Part shown: one piece after another, positions 20,855-31,445 of the stretch
Numbering within the stretch: the first letter of the stretch is position 1
How the letters are laid out: every line of letters begins with the position of its first letter
From: Symsagittifera roscoffensis
Taxonomy: Eukaryota > Xenacoelomorpha > Acoela > Convolutidae
Length of the DNA stretch: 64,000 bases
Direction of reading: 5' to 3'
NCBI RefSeq assembly: GCF_963678635.1
Contig: NC_087065.1
Span: 4,857,209 to 4,921,208 of the forward strand
The notes under the pieces: generated by a model
What the model was told of the DNA's origin: nothing
What the model saw: only the letters and a program-made list of their open reading frames with translations
Database searches by the model: none
Made by a program: the position numbers and the translations under genes

Positions 20855-21614
20855 GGCGTTAGGAGCTCCATCGGGGACTGCCCACGAGAAACCTTCCTTG
20901 CAGGTATCGCTTTTTTCACTGCCGTCGTCAACGCCAGCCGTTCCGATAGCTTTTTATACTCCCGCCTCAAGCGCTCTTTTTCTTCACCCTGTTTCTTGTT
21001 TCAATCTTCAAACAGTCTTTTCCACATATCTCTATCTTCTTATATACTGAGCATGGTTTTGGTCATTTCATCAAGCTCCCTTCTGATCTTCTCGAGTTCT
21101 TCTATCATTCCGTTGAGGTCTTGCATGGTTTCGTTCGTCTGAACTTCTTCTTCTACTCTCGCCCTCTTTGGTGGCACAGCTGCTCTCAGTTGTGAACTAG
21201 ATGAGGCAGCTTCGCTGTTCATCTCCTGATGCATTCTTCTCAGACCAGGCCTAGGCTTGGTTGGCAGAGGCATCTCACCTGGTTGGTAAGTCCTGGATTT
21301 TTCCAATACAGGCTCGTTCGCCAAGTCACTTCCTGAGAGAGCCCCATTTCTCCACCTGATTACCCTCATGTTTGGGCGGTCTAGTACTCTTCCTTCTCCA
21401 TATGCGGCCATCAATAAGACTTCCGTGGGGCGCCCCCCACGGTTATCATGCCCCAAGATGCTTATTTAGGCTGCCAGCCAGCCAGAAACATGATTACCTC
21501 TGGGTCATCCTGAGCGAAGTCTCGATCAAGCAGCCGTCGATAGATCGCATCTATCATCGGTTCTATGTACGCCTCTGCCAGGTCCATCAATTCGTTCAAG
21601 TCGAAGTTGTCCAT
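20855..21614 (-). pseudogene. G2 polyprotein, N-terminus and coiled-coil region
   Basis: The start codon is the ATG whose complement is 21,612-21,614 (MDNFDLNELMDL). Frame errors near 21,470-21,490 (a duplicated ccagccagcc) break it. It resumes as MGHDNRGGRPTEVLLMAAYG, VPPKRARVEEEVQTNETMQ and a heptad-like MIEELEKIRRELDEMTKTML, predicted coiled coil, followed after a stop by DIWKRLFED...KKQGEEIERLRREYEK in the next frame. The preserved run past MAAYGEG shows the G sequence that the deletion junction at 27,107, 32,405 and 37,075 removed. Confidence 0.6.
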
Positions 21615-21993
21615 CTTCTTTTAGATTCGATTCTATTATCAATTTGATCAATTGAAATCAGGTGAATAATTAAACGATCAATCAAGATTTAGAAAAAAGA
21701 TCACGAATCTTAGATTTGTCAGTGTCATTCTATTTTTATTTTAAGATTTATTTAAAACAGTCAGCTAGAAAGATTTTGATCTTAAAATATATTAAAATCA
21801 GTTTATTGGTAAAATTTTGGAATTCGACCTAAGAATGGACAGTTCAAACTTTGGATCTATTCCTAAGATAGTCATTCGGTTGTTTATGGTCACTAATCCC
21901 TCCTTACCCAGGGTCTTAATAATATAACACATAACACATAACATATCACACACAACGCTCTTAGTATGACACCTTCCTGCATGCAACCTAAAC
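21615..21993 (-). promoter_or_regulatory. Macro-to-G spacer (about 379 bp)
   Basis: Conserved in four near full-length copies (here, 27,230-27,609, 32,621-33,014, 37,287-37,665) and one truncated copy at 8,128. In the minus direction it has a TG-rich tract (gttgtgtgtgatatgttatg), ggaatagatccaaagtttga, two AATAAA-like signals and an AT-rich stretch before the G start. No TG...CA-bounded LTR with an adjacent primer-binding site is obvious inside it. It may be a promoter or leader for G, or a decayed LTR plus leader. Confidence 0.5.
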
Positions 21994-22998
21994 TCAGCCT
22001 ATACTCAAATAATATTTCTTATGGAAGTATACTTGTATGTTAGTATCAGAAAAGATTACGTGTATCAGTGCATACATCTCCCATGGATGACGTCGCCCTC
22101 GGTTCGGATCGTATATTGGCAGCGAGAGTTCCTTCACCTCCCTCTCCACAAGGAAGTCTCTCAGTCTCGTCAAGGACACGACTAGGTTTTCCGGGTCCAC
22201 ATGCTGCCTCTCCGTCACCCTCGTCACCAAGAAGCATAGATACTTTCCCGGTATCTGCGACGCCGCCGGAGGCAAGGCTGCTACGCCTCCTACTCCTGGT
22301 CTTTGCTTCCAAAAGAATTCTATGTTTTTATTCTCTCTTTTAAAATCCGCTGCTAACGGTGTCTTAAAACTCATGTCCGCTGTGATCGTTATCTGACACG
22401 TTCTATTTGTGAGTATTAAATCGCTATCTGTCAATATTATGCTACTCGAGTACTCATTTGGCAAGTTAAAATATGACTCAACTATTCTCCCTATGTCCGG
22501 TTTCTCAGGGTTCTGGCCTATCTCTGCTTCTAGATCACCTGTCTCTCTTGCTATCCTTAATTTTTTAATTAATAACTTTTCAGTGTGGGTAAGTCTTACC
22601 CCCACTCCCCGGACAAAAATATCCATCGACGTCCCTGTCGATCGCATACCAGATATCAAAACAAGTTTTGATGCAGGAATGAGTAATTGCCCTTCCTGGG
22701 CAGCCCAGGAAAGATCATCCCTTTCGGTTTTTATGTATTTCATGCTCTCACGGTCTATATCTTGAATCGCGACACTGGTCTCCTTTGGGTTCGACGTCAT
22801 TTCGTTCAGCCATTCCAAAATACGCAGATACGTCAAATCTTGTTCATAGAATTGCTGTTGCTCGTCTTCGAATTCTACCTCGGGCTTGGACCGGTCATGG
22901 ATCCACTCCTCGTCGCGGTCGTCGACTATGTCGATGTCTTGCGACATGGTTATTTCTTCTTGACCCACCAATTTTTCCACTATCTTCTTCAGATCCAT
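21994..22998 (-). CDS. P2 pol C-terminal extension with macrodomain, 334 codons open
   Basis: The only copy where the extension is a continuous frame. Residues 1-40 are acidic (EEITMSQDIDIVDDRDEEW), 60-150 are a conserved region of unknown fold (SGMRSTGTSMDIFVRGVGVR), and about 175-330 are the macrodomain-like part: ITADMSFKTPLAADFKRENK, NIEFFWKQRPGVGGVAAL, KYLCFLVTRVTER, LRDFLVEREVKELSLP, YALIHVIFSDTNIQVY. Strand/helix order and these anchors resemble TARG1/Poa1-type macrodomains, which remove or bind ADP-ribose. The GCGLD loop is replaced by YDPNRGRRHPWE, so catalysis may be lost or changed. It follows the integrase in the same polarity. Confidence 0.65.
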   Translation of the reverse strand: MDLKKIVEKLVGQEEITMSQDIDIVDDRDEEWIHDRSKPEVEFEDEQQQFYEQDLTYLRILEWLNEMTSNPKETSVAIQDIDRESMKYIKTERDDLSWAAQEGQLLIPASKLVLISGMRSTGTSMDIFVRGVGVRLTHTEKLLIKKLRIARETGDLEAEIGQNPEKPDIGRIVESYFNLPNEYSSSIILTDSDLILTNRTCQITITADMSFKTPLAADFKRENKNIEFFWKQRPGVGGVAALPPAASQIPGKYLCFLVTRVTERQHVDPENLVVSLTRLRDFLVEREVKELSLPIYDPNRGRRHPWEMYALIHVIFSDTNIQVYFHKKYYLSIG

Positions 22999-24428
22999 TC
23001 TGTCTACTACGAAGTCATCTTTGTAAGGATTTTATTTCTTTGTGAGTCTTGTCCTGTAACTCTGTCGAGTCTGTATGGTAAACAGAAGATCTGGTTCCAA
23101 ATTCTTGGGGACCTCCATCTGTTCGGGGTCTTGCCAGTTCTCTTCTGCGTAGTGTATGGTTTCTTCATCTGCCTCAATCACCTCGTTGGGATCCAGTTCC
23201 AGTGGTGGACTTGAGCCTTTGTCTACGACCTCATTCTCAACAATCTTTTCCCTGGTTTCCTTCTTATTGACCTCACAGGCGGGGTCCATCATCAGATAAT
23301 CCCCCTCTTCCATGCCTGCAGGTATACACCAGTCTTCAATCGATAGGTTGTGTGGCTTAATGTTTTCGTAGTGAGCGGCTCGGCCGGTACTCAGTCTATA
23401 AAAACGTCCCTCCTGGTGCATTTCCGTAATCATGAAGGGTCCCCTCCGCTTTTTCGGAGCTTTTTCGTTCCTTTCGGTGGTATAACGTTTTGAAATACAC
23501 ACAGTCTCCCACCGAGTAAGCTTTTGCACCAGCTGTTTTTTTATCGAATCTTTTCCTCTGCCTTGCCTGTGCCTGCTGAGTGTTCCATCTACACAAGTTG
23601 TTTAGTTCTTGTTGACGTCTAATCACATCCCTTACGTAGACTTGTGGTAATGTTTTCTTCCCGTCATACTCTGGGTAAAAGAAAATCAAGGGCTAAGACT
23701 TCTCATGTCCGGTTAACATCAAATGTTGACTAACTCCAGTGGTGGAGTGTTGCGTGCTGTTGTAAGCTCTCATCACCTGTGGAAGGTATCTGTCCCAATC
23801 GCTCATGTACCTGAAACAATATACCCTCAGCATCGACACCAACGTTCGATTTTGCCTTTCCACTAAACCATTCGTCTGGGGATGGTATGTCGTGGAGTGA
23901 GCTTGAGCCACCTGTGAACGTCTCATGGTCTCTTTCGTAAGTTCTCCCACGAAAGCTGTTCCGTTATCCGATTGAAACGTCATCGGACAACCATGTCTCG
24001 CTATACACGGTCTCTGCATACTTCGTGAAGTGGTCTATCATGACCAAGACATGATTATAGCCACTATCTGTCATGAATATTTTCTGGTGGTCAATCTGCA
24101 CCACCTCGTTGAATTCAGATGACTCGATCGACTGCGAGGGAAATCACAATTTCCTTGGATCCTTGACCTGTTGGCATGACAGACATACTGTTACCCACTT
24201 CTCGCATGCCTTTTTCATTCCAGGCCACTCAAAGCGCTTCAGAATCCTCTGATACACTTTGTCGATCCCTTGATGGCCCATCTGATCATGCGACCTGAAT
24301 AAGAGTTCTGTCTGATAGAGTTGCGGCAACACTATCGCGTTATACTTGAATAGGACTTGGCCTTCATCTCTTCTCTTGCAAGCCACAATCCCGTCCTTGT
24401 TCAAGTATAACCTTACCTCATTCTGCAT
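22999..24428 (-). pseudogene. P2 integrase
   Basis: Minus strand. The HHCC finger is in 24,428-24,144 (LFRSHDQMGHQGIDKVYQRI, CEKWVTVCLSCQQVKDP). The core has FNEVVQIDHQKI (first Asp), then a roughly 50-bp deletion near 24,010, MTFQSDNGTAFVGELTKETM (second Asp) and THPQTN-like YHPQTNGLVERQNRTLVSM (Glu). The C-terminal part is 23,689-23,396 and 23,529-23,032 (RGPFMITEMHQEGRFYRL, PACEVNKKETREK). Frames are broken at about 23,693 and 23,500. It would join cDNA to host DNA in an intact element. Confidence 0.8.
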
Positions 24429-24488
24429 TAAATAATGTCTTTCTGCATAAAATACCTTCTTTGATAAGATCTTTATTTCCGCTGCCTT

Positions 24489-24965
24489 TTACACCGGTAA
24501 CTCGGGGGTCCAGGTTTGTCTAACCATCTCATCAAGGGTCTTCATAAAGAAACGAGAACCCTCCTTTATTTCCGCCTGATTGGCTTGCTTCTGTTCAAGT
24601 CTTTTGTAAAACTCAGTCTTCTTGCTGAGGCTGTCAGCCTCCTGGTGTTTATCATGCATCCTGTGCTCGATTATCATGTGGTAGCCGTCTAATCTGACTA
24701 TCCACCGACCAATATAGCTCTGGTCCATCAAGTACGACTTCAACCAGGATAACGCTCTATTGTCCATGCGTAACTTAAAGGGAGTGCTCCCTAAGTATGC
24801 GCGGTACTTCTCCACGAATGTGACCACCGCAAAAATTTCTGCCTTTGGTGCACCATATTTCATTTCAGTGTCACTCAACACCTTACTGCCATATGCAATG
24901 GGACGGAGAACTGTTCTCCCATTCCATTCCTGCTCCTGATGCAGTATTCTTGAGATGGCCACCAC
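24489..24965 (-). pseudogene. P2 RNase H domain
   Basis: A 158-codon frame: MVAISRILHQEQEWNGRTVL, AYGSKVLSDTEMKYGAPKAE (catalytic Glu context), TPFKLRMDNRALSWLKSYLM (Asp) and EHRMHDKHQEADSLSKKTEF (Asp), the gypsy RNase H order. The first catalytic Asp (DTDAS) is disrupted by a frameshift near 24,970-25,000. Compared with P3, the long linker to the integrase is deleted after TWTPELPV. Confidence 0.8.
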
Positions 24966-26017
24966 TGATGCATCTGTATCAAGAACATAAATGCCCTACT
25001 CTGTGGCTTGCATAGCACTGGCGCTTCGCACAGTTCCCGCTTTATGTTCTCGAAGGCAGCTTGAGCTTCTTCGTTCATTCGAACTTTTTTCCTTTGTTGC
25101 GCATCAGCTTCTGCATAGCATACACCTTGTCTGCATATCCTTTTATGAACTCACTGTTATAATTGGCAAACGCTAGGAAGCTCATGAGTTGTGTGTCCGT
25201 TCTGGGAGCCTTCCATGTCAACACAGCGTCTACTGTTTCCTGGTTCGGCCTCACGCCATGCATGTCCACCATTCGTCCTAGATACTGGGTTGAATCCCTG
25301 AGGATTTCACATTTCGATGGTTTGCATTTCAAGCCTGCTATTTTTATGCCAAAGAGCTCATCGAGCCAATCAATGTGGTCTTCCAAATTGGGTGTTGCTA
25401 TGACCACGTCATCCACGTAACACGTCACAAGATTCCCGTACTTCTTTGTCACTCTGGTCAGAGCCTGAGCCATCAGTCTTTGAAACGTGGCCGTTGCGTT
25501 GCACAAGCCGAAGGGCATCCTCTTCCACTGGTACAACCCCAACTCACACGCGAATCCGGTCTCTTCTCTATCCTTCTTCCGCAGAGGGACCAAGTTTCGA
25601 GAGGCTCTCGTCTATTCGCGGTATCGAGTACGCATCTTTTATTGTCACTGCGTTCAAGTAAGGAAAATCTCAACAGAACCTAAGCTGCCCCCCTTCTTCT
25701 TGGCCATGACTACCCCGCAAGCCCAAGGCAATTTTGAGGATTCTATCATGTCATAATTGAGCAACATTTCCATTTCCGCTCGGCACGCTTCCGATTTATG
25801 ATGCGTCATTCACATTGCGCCTTCCATATGAGGAATGGTGCCTTACTTTAATTCTATTTCGTGTTCAACGAAGTTGCAGCAACCGATGTCCGCCTTATGT
25901 TTTGAAAATACGTCCGCAGTCCAATTTAGAACCGCCCTTAATGATTCAAAATCTCCCTCACCTTTTTTTCCTCTCAAGTGTTCTATCCCAGACAAAACCG
26001 GTTTGTCGGTATCTAGT
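24966..26017 (-). pseudogene. P2 reverse transcriptase
   Basis: Ty3/gypsy RT. Upstream NFVEHEIELK (25,850 region), then CGVVMAKKKGGQLRF, FFTTLDLGSAFWQVPLRKKD (motif A), LYQWKRMPFGLCNATATFQR (motif B), TCYVDDVVIATPNLEDHID (motif C YVDD intact) and YLGRMVDMHGVRPNQETVDA. The best frame is 25,593-25,075. Frameshifts near 25,600-25,660 and 25,078 and stops upstream break the rest. The catalytic residues themselves are intact. Confidence 0.85.
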
Positions 26018-27107
26018 TTATAGGACGAGAGACGTTCCAAAAAAATTCCAGCAGCTCGACGAACCGTCATCCCTTTCGAATTTAATTGAAAACAGTTTAT
26101 TAATAGATTTAAATTCATCAATTCTCTTTAAAATTTTATCTTTGTCAGAATGATTCGGGCAGTCTTTCACACTATATCTCTTCAAATTTTCTGTCTCCTC
26201 ATCGTCGGTTCTCATCGGCAAAGCGTAAGCAAGTTCCTTTCCACGCTGGATCGTAACCGTAGTGTCCATTGTGTTCAACAACACAATTGGTACCTTGTTT
26301 TCATCTGTTATTTTTCTAATAATTAGTTTCTTAACATACTTCCGGTCCGGGTTTCTAATCCTTATTAGACGGTTGTTCAAGTCAATCATCACATCGAAGT
26401 TTCTGACAAAATCGCGACCCAGGACGAAATGGTCTGAGTCGTCTAAACTCTCAACCACCAGGAAGTTCATCCAAAGATCGAGTCCTCCCATGTGAAGGAC
26501 CATTATTGGTGTCCTTCAGGCCACGTAAATTGCTCTGCAGTTGGCGGCCGCCAATCTGAGATTCGTTGGATTTAGATCTTCCCTCCTGAAGCCCATTCTT
26601 TCCCATGTTTTTATTGGCATCACGTTTACCACTGCTCCTGTATCCAGTAGTCCTGTTAATCCAATTTTCTTCCCATTGGTGTCTAGCAGATGTTTAGTCA
26701 CATCTGCCTCGTAATCTTTGTGTACTGCATCTTGTTCTAGCATGGCGTAATGGCTAATTCTGCGGACCTTAAGTTCTTACTGTCCCAAACAGATCTGCCC
26801 CATTTGGTCGCTATCTGCTGTGACGTAGGTCCTAGTGTAGATACATATCCCGTCAACGTTCAACATCACTTGATAAGGTCCATAGACTTCCACGTAGCGC
26901 CCGTGGAAGTTCTTCGTTCGAGGGCCATCCGTTGTCAACAACGCTCGTACAGCCCTCGACTCAGTGCGTGGCTCTACCTGCCTCAGATAATCTGCATTTG
27001 TGTCTAAATGCATCATAGTGAACTCTGAGGGTTCACTTAGGTTCCTGATCACCTGATGTCTCGCAACTGAAATTATTGACTGTATTCTGCTTCCTTGTGG
27101 CACCATT
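26018..27107 (-). pseudogene. P2 aspartic protease region
   Basis: Starts at the deletion junction 27,107 with VPQGSRIQSIISVARHQ, LNVDGICIYTRTYVTADSDQ, a stop near 26,745, then KKIGLTGLLDTGAVVNVMPI (catalytic DTG), LNPTNLRLAAANCRA, a stop, and DDSDHFVLGRDFVRNFDVMI (the hydrophobic-hydrophobic-G motif LGRD). It ends with the charged connector to RT. This protease processes gag-pol in intact elements. No gag or zinc knuckle precedes it here because gag is deleted. Confidence 0.8.
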
Positions 27108-27229
27108 CTCCATATGCGGCCATCAAAAAGACTTCCGTGGGGCAGTCCTCACGGTTATCATGCCCAAGATGTTTATTAAGGTGGGTCCTTCAGGTCCATC
27201 AATTCGTTCAAGTAGAAGTTGTCCATCTT
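27108..27229 (-). pseudogene. Remnant of G N-terminus fused to P2 protease region
   Basis: About 120 bp of the G start (ATG complement at 27,227-27,229, MDNFYLNELMDL) with an internal deletion, ending MAAYGE and then fused to the pre-protease sequence. The joint (catatggagaatggtgccac on the minus strand) is also seen at about 32,405 and 37,075. Confidence 0.65.
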
Positions 27230-27609
27230 CTTTAAGATTCGATCCTATTATCAGTTTGATCAATTGAAATCAGGTGAATAATTAAACGATCAATCAGGAT
27301 CTAGAAAAAAGGCCACGAATCTTACATTTGTCAGCGTCACTCTAATTTTAATTTAAGTTTTCTTTAAAACAGTCAGATAAAAAGATTTTGATCTTAAAAT
27401 ATATCAAAATCAGTTTTTTGCTAAAGTTTTGGAATTCGATGTAAGATTGGACAGTCCAAACTTTGGATCTATTCCTAAGATTGTCATTCGGTTTTTCATG
27501 GTCGCTTATCCCTCCCTACCCAGGGTCTTAATAACATAACACATAACATATCACACACAACGCTCTTAGTATGACACCTTCCTGCATGCAACCTAAGCTC
27601 AGACTATAC
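27230..27609 (-). promoter_or_regulatory. Macro-to-G spacer between P3 and P2
   Basis: About 380 bp, closely similar to 21,615-21,993, with the TG-rich tract, the ggaatagatccaaagtttgg block and AT-rich part in the same order. It lies between the P3 macrodomain stop and the G-start remnant of the next unit. No gene. Confidence 0.5.
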
Positions 27610-28427
27610 TCATCTTATGTATACTTGTATGATAGTATCAGAAAAGATTACGTGTATTAGTGCATACAGCTCCCCTGGATGAAGTCGTCCTTGGTTCGGG
27701 TCGTATATTGGAAGCGAGAGTTCCTTCACCACCCTCTCCACAAGGAACCCCTCAGTCTCGTCAAGGACAAGACTAGGTTTTCCGGGTCCACATGCTGCCT
27801 CTCCGTCGCCCTCGTCATCAAGAAGCATAGATATTTTCCCGATATCTGCGACGCCGCCGGAGGCAAGGCTGCAACGCCTCCTATTCCTGGTCTTTGCTTC
27901 CAAAGGAATTCTATGTTTTTATATTCTCTCTTAAAATCCGCTGCTCACGCTGTCTTAAAACTAATTTCCGCTGTGATCGCTATCTCACATATTCTTTTTG
28001 TGAGTGTAAAATCGCTATATGTCAATATTATGCTACTTGAGTACTCATTTGGCAAGTTAAAATATGACTCAACTACTCTCCCTATGTCCGATTTCTCAGT
28101 GTCCTGGCCTATCTCTGCTTCTAGATCGCCTGTCTTTCTTCCTATTCTTAATTTTTTTATTAATAATTTTTCAGTGTGGGTAAGTCCTACCCCCACTCCC
28201 CGGACAAAAATATCAATCGACGTCCCTGTCGATTGCATACCAGATATTAAATCGATGTTGGAAGCAGGAGTGAATAATTGCCCTGACTGGGCAGCCCAGG
28301 AAGGATCATCCCTTTCGGTTTTTATGTATTTCATGCTCTCACGGTCTATATCTTGAATCTCGACACTGGTCTCCTTTGGGCTCGACGTCATTTCGTTTAG
28401 CCATTCCAAGACACGCAGATTTGTCAA
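27610..28427 (-). pseudogene. P3 pol C-terminal extension with macrodomain
   Basis: 28,427-27,945 gives MTNLRVLEWLNEMTSSPKET to ITAEISFKTA and stops by frameshift just before the AADFKREY-type helix (near 27,945). 27,903-27,610 carries the rest in shifted frames: LVERVVKELSLPIYDPNQGR, LHPGELYALIHVIFSDTIIQ, closing at 27,610. The conserved loop again reads YDPN.GR. Two frameshifts; not translatable as is. Confidence 0.6.
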
Positions 28428-28469
28428 ATCTTGTTCATATGATTGCTGTTGCTCGTCGTCGAATTCTAC

Positions 28470-29787
28470 CTAGGGTTTCGACCGTTCATCGACCCACTCA
28501 TCGTCGTGATCATCGACTATTTCAATATCCTGTGACACAAGTATTTCTTCTAGACCCACCAATTCTTCCACTATCTTCTTCAGATCCATTCTGTCTACTA
28601 CGAAGTCATCTTCGTAAGGATTGTATTTCTTCGTGAGTCTTGTCCTGTAACTCTGTCGAGTCTGTATGGTAAACGGAAGATCTGGTTCCAAATTCTTGGG
28701 TACCTCCATCTGTTCGGGGCCTTGCCAGTCCTCTTCTGCGTAGGATTTGGTTTCCTTATCTGCTTCAATCACCTCTTTGGGATCCAGGTCCAGTGGTGGA
28801 CTTGAACCTTCCTCTACAACCTCATTCCCATCATTCTTTTCCCTGGTTCCCTTCTCATTGACCTCACAGGCAGGGTCCATCATCAGATAATCCCCCTCTT
28901 CCATGTCTGCAGGTATACACCAGTCTTCTGTGGATGGGTTGTGTGGCTTAATGTTTTCGTAGTGAGCGGCTGGGCCGGTACTCAGTCTATAAAAAACGTC
29001 CCTCTTGGTGCACTTCCGTAATCATGAAGGTTCCCTCCACTTTTTTAGGAGCTTTTTCGTCCCTTTCGTTGGTATAACGTTTTGAAATACCCATACTTAG
29101 TCTCCCACCGAGTAAGCTTTTGCACCAGCTGCTTTTTTTATCGAAACTTTTCCTCTGCCTTGCCTGTGCCTGCTGAGTGCTCCGTCTACACAAGTCGTTT
29201 AGTTCTTGTTGACGTCTAATCACATCCCTTACGTAGACTTGTGGTGATGTTTACTTCCCCTCATACTCTGGGTAAAGGAAAGTCAAGGGCAAAGACTTCT
29301 CGTGTCCGGTTAACATCATGTGTGGACTAACTCCAGTGGTGGAGTGTTGCGTGCTGTTGTAAGCTCCCATCACCTGTGGAAGGTATCTGTCCCAATCGGT
29401 CATGTACCTGGAACAATATACCCTCAGCATCGACACCAACGATCGATTTTGCCTTTCCACTAAACCTTTCGTCTGGGGATGGTATGTCGTGGAGTGAGCT
29501 TGAGCCACCTGTGAACGTCTCATGAGCTCTTTTTTAAGTTCTCCCACGAAAGCTGTTCCGTTATCCGATTGAAACGTCATCGGACAACTATGCCTCGCTA
29601 TCCACGTATTGATCAGATCATCGCACGTCTCTTCTGCTGAGCCATTTATGCAGGGCACGGCCTCTGCATACTTCGTGAAGTGGTCTATCATGACCAAAAC
29701 CTGATTATAGCCACTATCTGTCATGCAAATTTTCTGGTGGTCAATCTGCACCACCTCGTTGAATTCAGATGACTCGATCGACTGCAA
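28470..29787 (-). pseudogene. P3 integrase core and C-terminal tail
   Basis: 29,787-29,251 is an open DDE core: SSEFNEVVQIDHQKICMTDS (Asp), MTFQSDNGTAFVGELKKELM (Asp) and HPQTKGLVERQNRSLVSMLR (Glu). The D,D,E triad is complete and this is the best integrase core of the lineage here. 29,223-28,987 and 28,904-28,470 carry RRQQELNDLCRRSTQQAQ and the acidic tail through NPYEDDFVVDRMDLKKIVEE, which leads into the macrodomain extension. Frame breaks occur near 29,240 and 28,980. Confidence 0.8.
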
Positions 29788-31415
29788 GGGAAATCGAAAT
29801 TTCCTTAGATCCTTGACCTGTGGGCATGACAGACATGCTGTTAGCCATTCTCACATGCCTTCTTCATTCCAGGCTACTCGAAGCGCTTCAGGAACCTCTG
29901 ATATACTTTGTCGATTCCCTGATGGCCCACCTGATCATGCGACCTGAATAAGAGTTCTGTCTGATAGAGTTGCGGCAACACTATCGCGTTATTTTCGTAC
30001 AGGACTTTGTCGTCTTCTCTTCTCTTACAAACAACGATCCCGTCCTAGTTCAGATATAACCTTCCCTCTTTCTGCATAAATTACTGTCTCAGAATGCGGT
30101 AACTGTCTCCCTTCAGATCACCTTTATCAGGTGTTCCTTTTTCGATCCACTTTTTCAAGCTAATAATCATGCGGTCATTTCTTTGTGCACCTAATAGGTC
30201 TGAGAGTCTGTATCTCGCCTTCAAGTACGTCCTCATGACCCTCAAAAGACTATTCGTTTCATCTGGCTGATGTGTGTCATCTGTCATCTTCACGCACCAA
30301 ATTTTCGACAATGGCTCTGTCTCTTGTCTGAAGGGTTGAAGATGAGTCCTGATCACTTTTTCTGCGGCAACAAACTCATCAATAGTATCGGTACCGCTTT
30401 TGTTTCTAGCTCATCCGCTGCGTTGTCAAAGACTATTTCGCTACATAGCAGGTAATGATCACTGTCAGGGTCTTGATTTAACTCTCTGTCTAGGTCTCTT
30501 GCTCGAGTCTCCACCATCAACGTGTGGATCGCTAGCTCTGACAGTTGCGATCCTGTGCTCCAGTTCTGTGATCCTGTGTCTGAGTAAGTGTCAATTCTTG
30601 AATTCCTCGAGTTCTCATCAACGGAAGAATCTGTCATTGAGCATGTTTCTTCTTCGGGAACAGATTTATGCGCTCTGCTCATCCATCTGGACTCTCCGAA
30701 CAAACTTTTACCCTCCAGGTCTTGTTCCTCACCTTGAACATTTTCATCTACACCTGACTCCCGGACAAAATTTTTTGTTCCGAGTCTTGTTGATAAACTC
30801 GCCTGTTCTCATCAACAAACCTCACCCCGGACAAACTTTCTTGCCCTTGGTTTTGTTCAACCTCTGCGCCTTTCTGATCCTGCTCTGCAAAGGTGACGGT
30901 TTTCTTTTGTGTCCCTTTCACCTGTTTTTTTAGTTTGTATGATGTACTTGTCAAGACGTTTTGGGGTATCGAGGACACTAGTTGCTGAACTATGGTCCTA
31001 AAATCCATTTCATTTTCTTTGTGTTGACGTCTTGATGGCATAAGTTTTACTTTCTCACTGACTGTTAGCGATGCCATGGCTGCTGCCTACTCGGGGTCAT
31101 CTCTAGTCACTTCTCTCTCCAACAATTCACCCAGCATCCGCATCACTTGGGGAGTGACCTGCACCGTCGTTTTATCCAGTAACGAGAAGCTGTTTACGAG
31201 ATACGAGAGAGTTCATGTTGGAGCAGGTTCGAACATAGCAACAGATCCGAAGGCATCGGGTCCTTCTTTGATAAGATCTTAATTTTCGTTGCCTTTTCCA
31301 CTGGTAACTCGGGGTGTCCCGGAATTGGATGTCCAGATTTGTGTAACCATCTCATCAAGGCAAGCGCCTCATAAGTTTCTCCATTCAGAAACGAGAACCC
31401 CTCCTTGATTTCCAC
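29788..31415 (-). pseudogene. P3 long linker between RNase H and integrase, with HHCC remnant
   Basis: Pieces 31,415-31,194, 31,077-30,748, 30,703-30,353 and 30,356-30,081 are read in one polarity: EIKEGFSFLNGETYEALALM, MASLTVSEKVKLMPSRRQHK, KGTQKKTVTFAEQDQKGAEV, TQTQDHRTGAQ-type Ser/Asp-rich stretches and LLGAQRNDRMIISLKKWIEK. Then comes the degenerate zinc finger (SHDQVGHQGIDKVYQRF; CHAH). The linker is about 400 residues, Glu/Ser/Thr-rich and probably disordered. P2 has lost it. Role unknown; it adds to the unusual size of this pol. Confidence 0.55.
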
Positions 31416-31445
31416 CTGATTGGCTTGCTTCTGTTCAAGTCTTTC

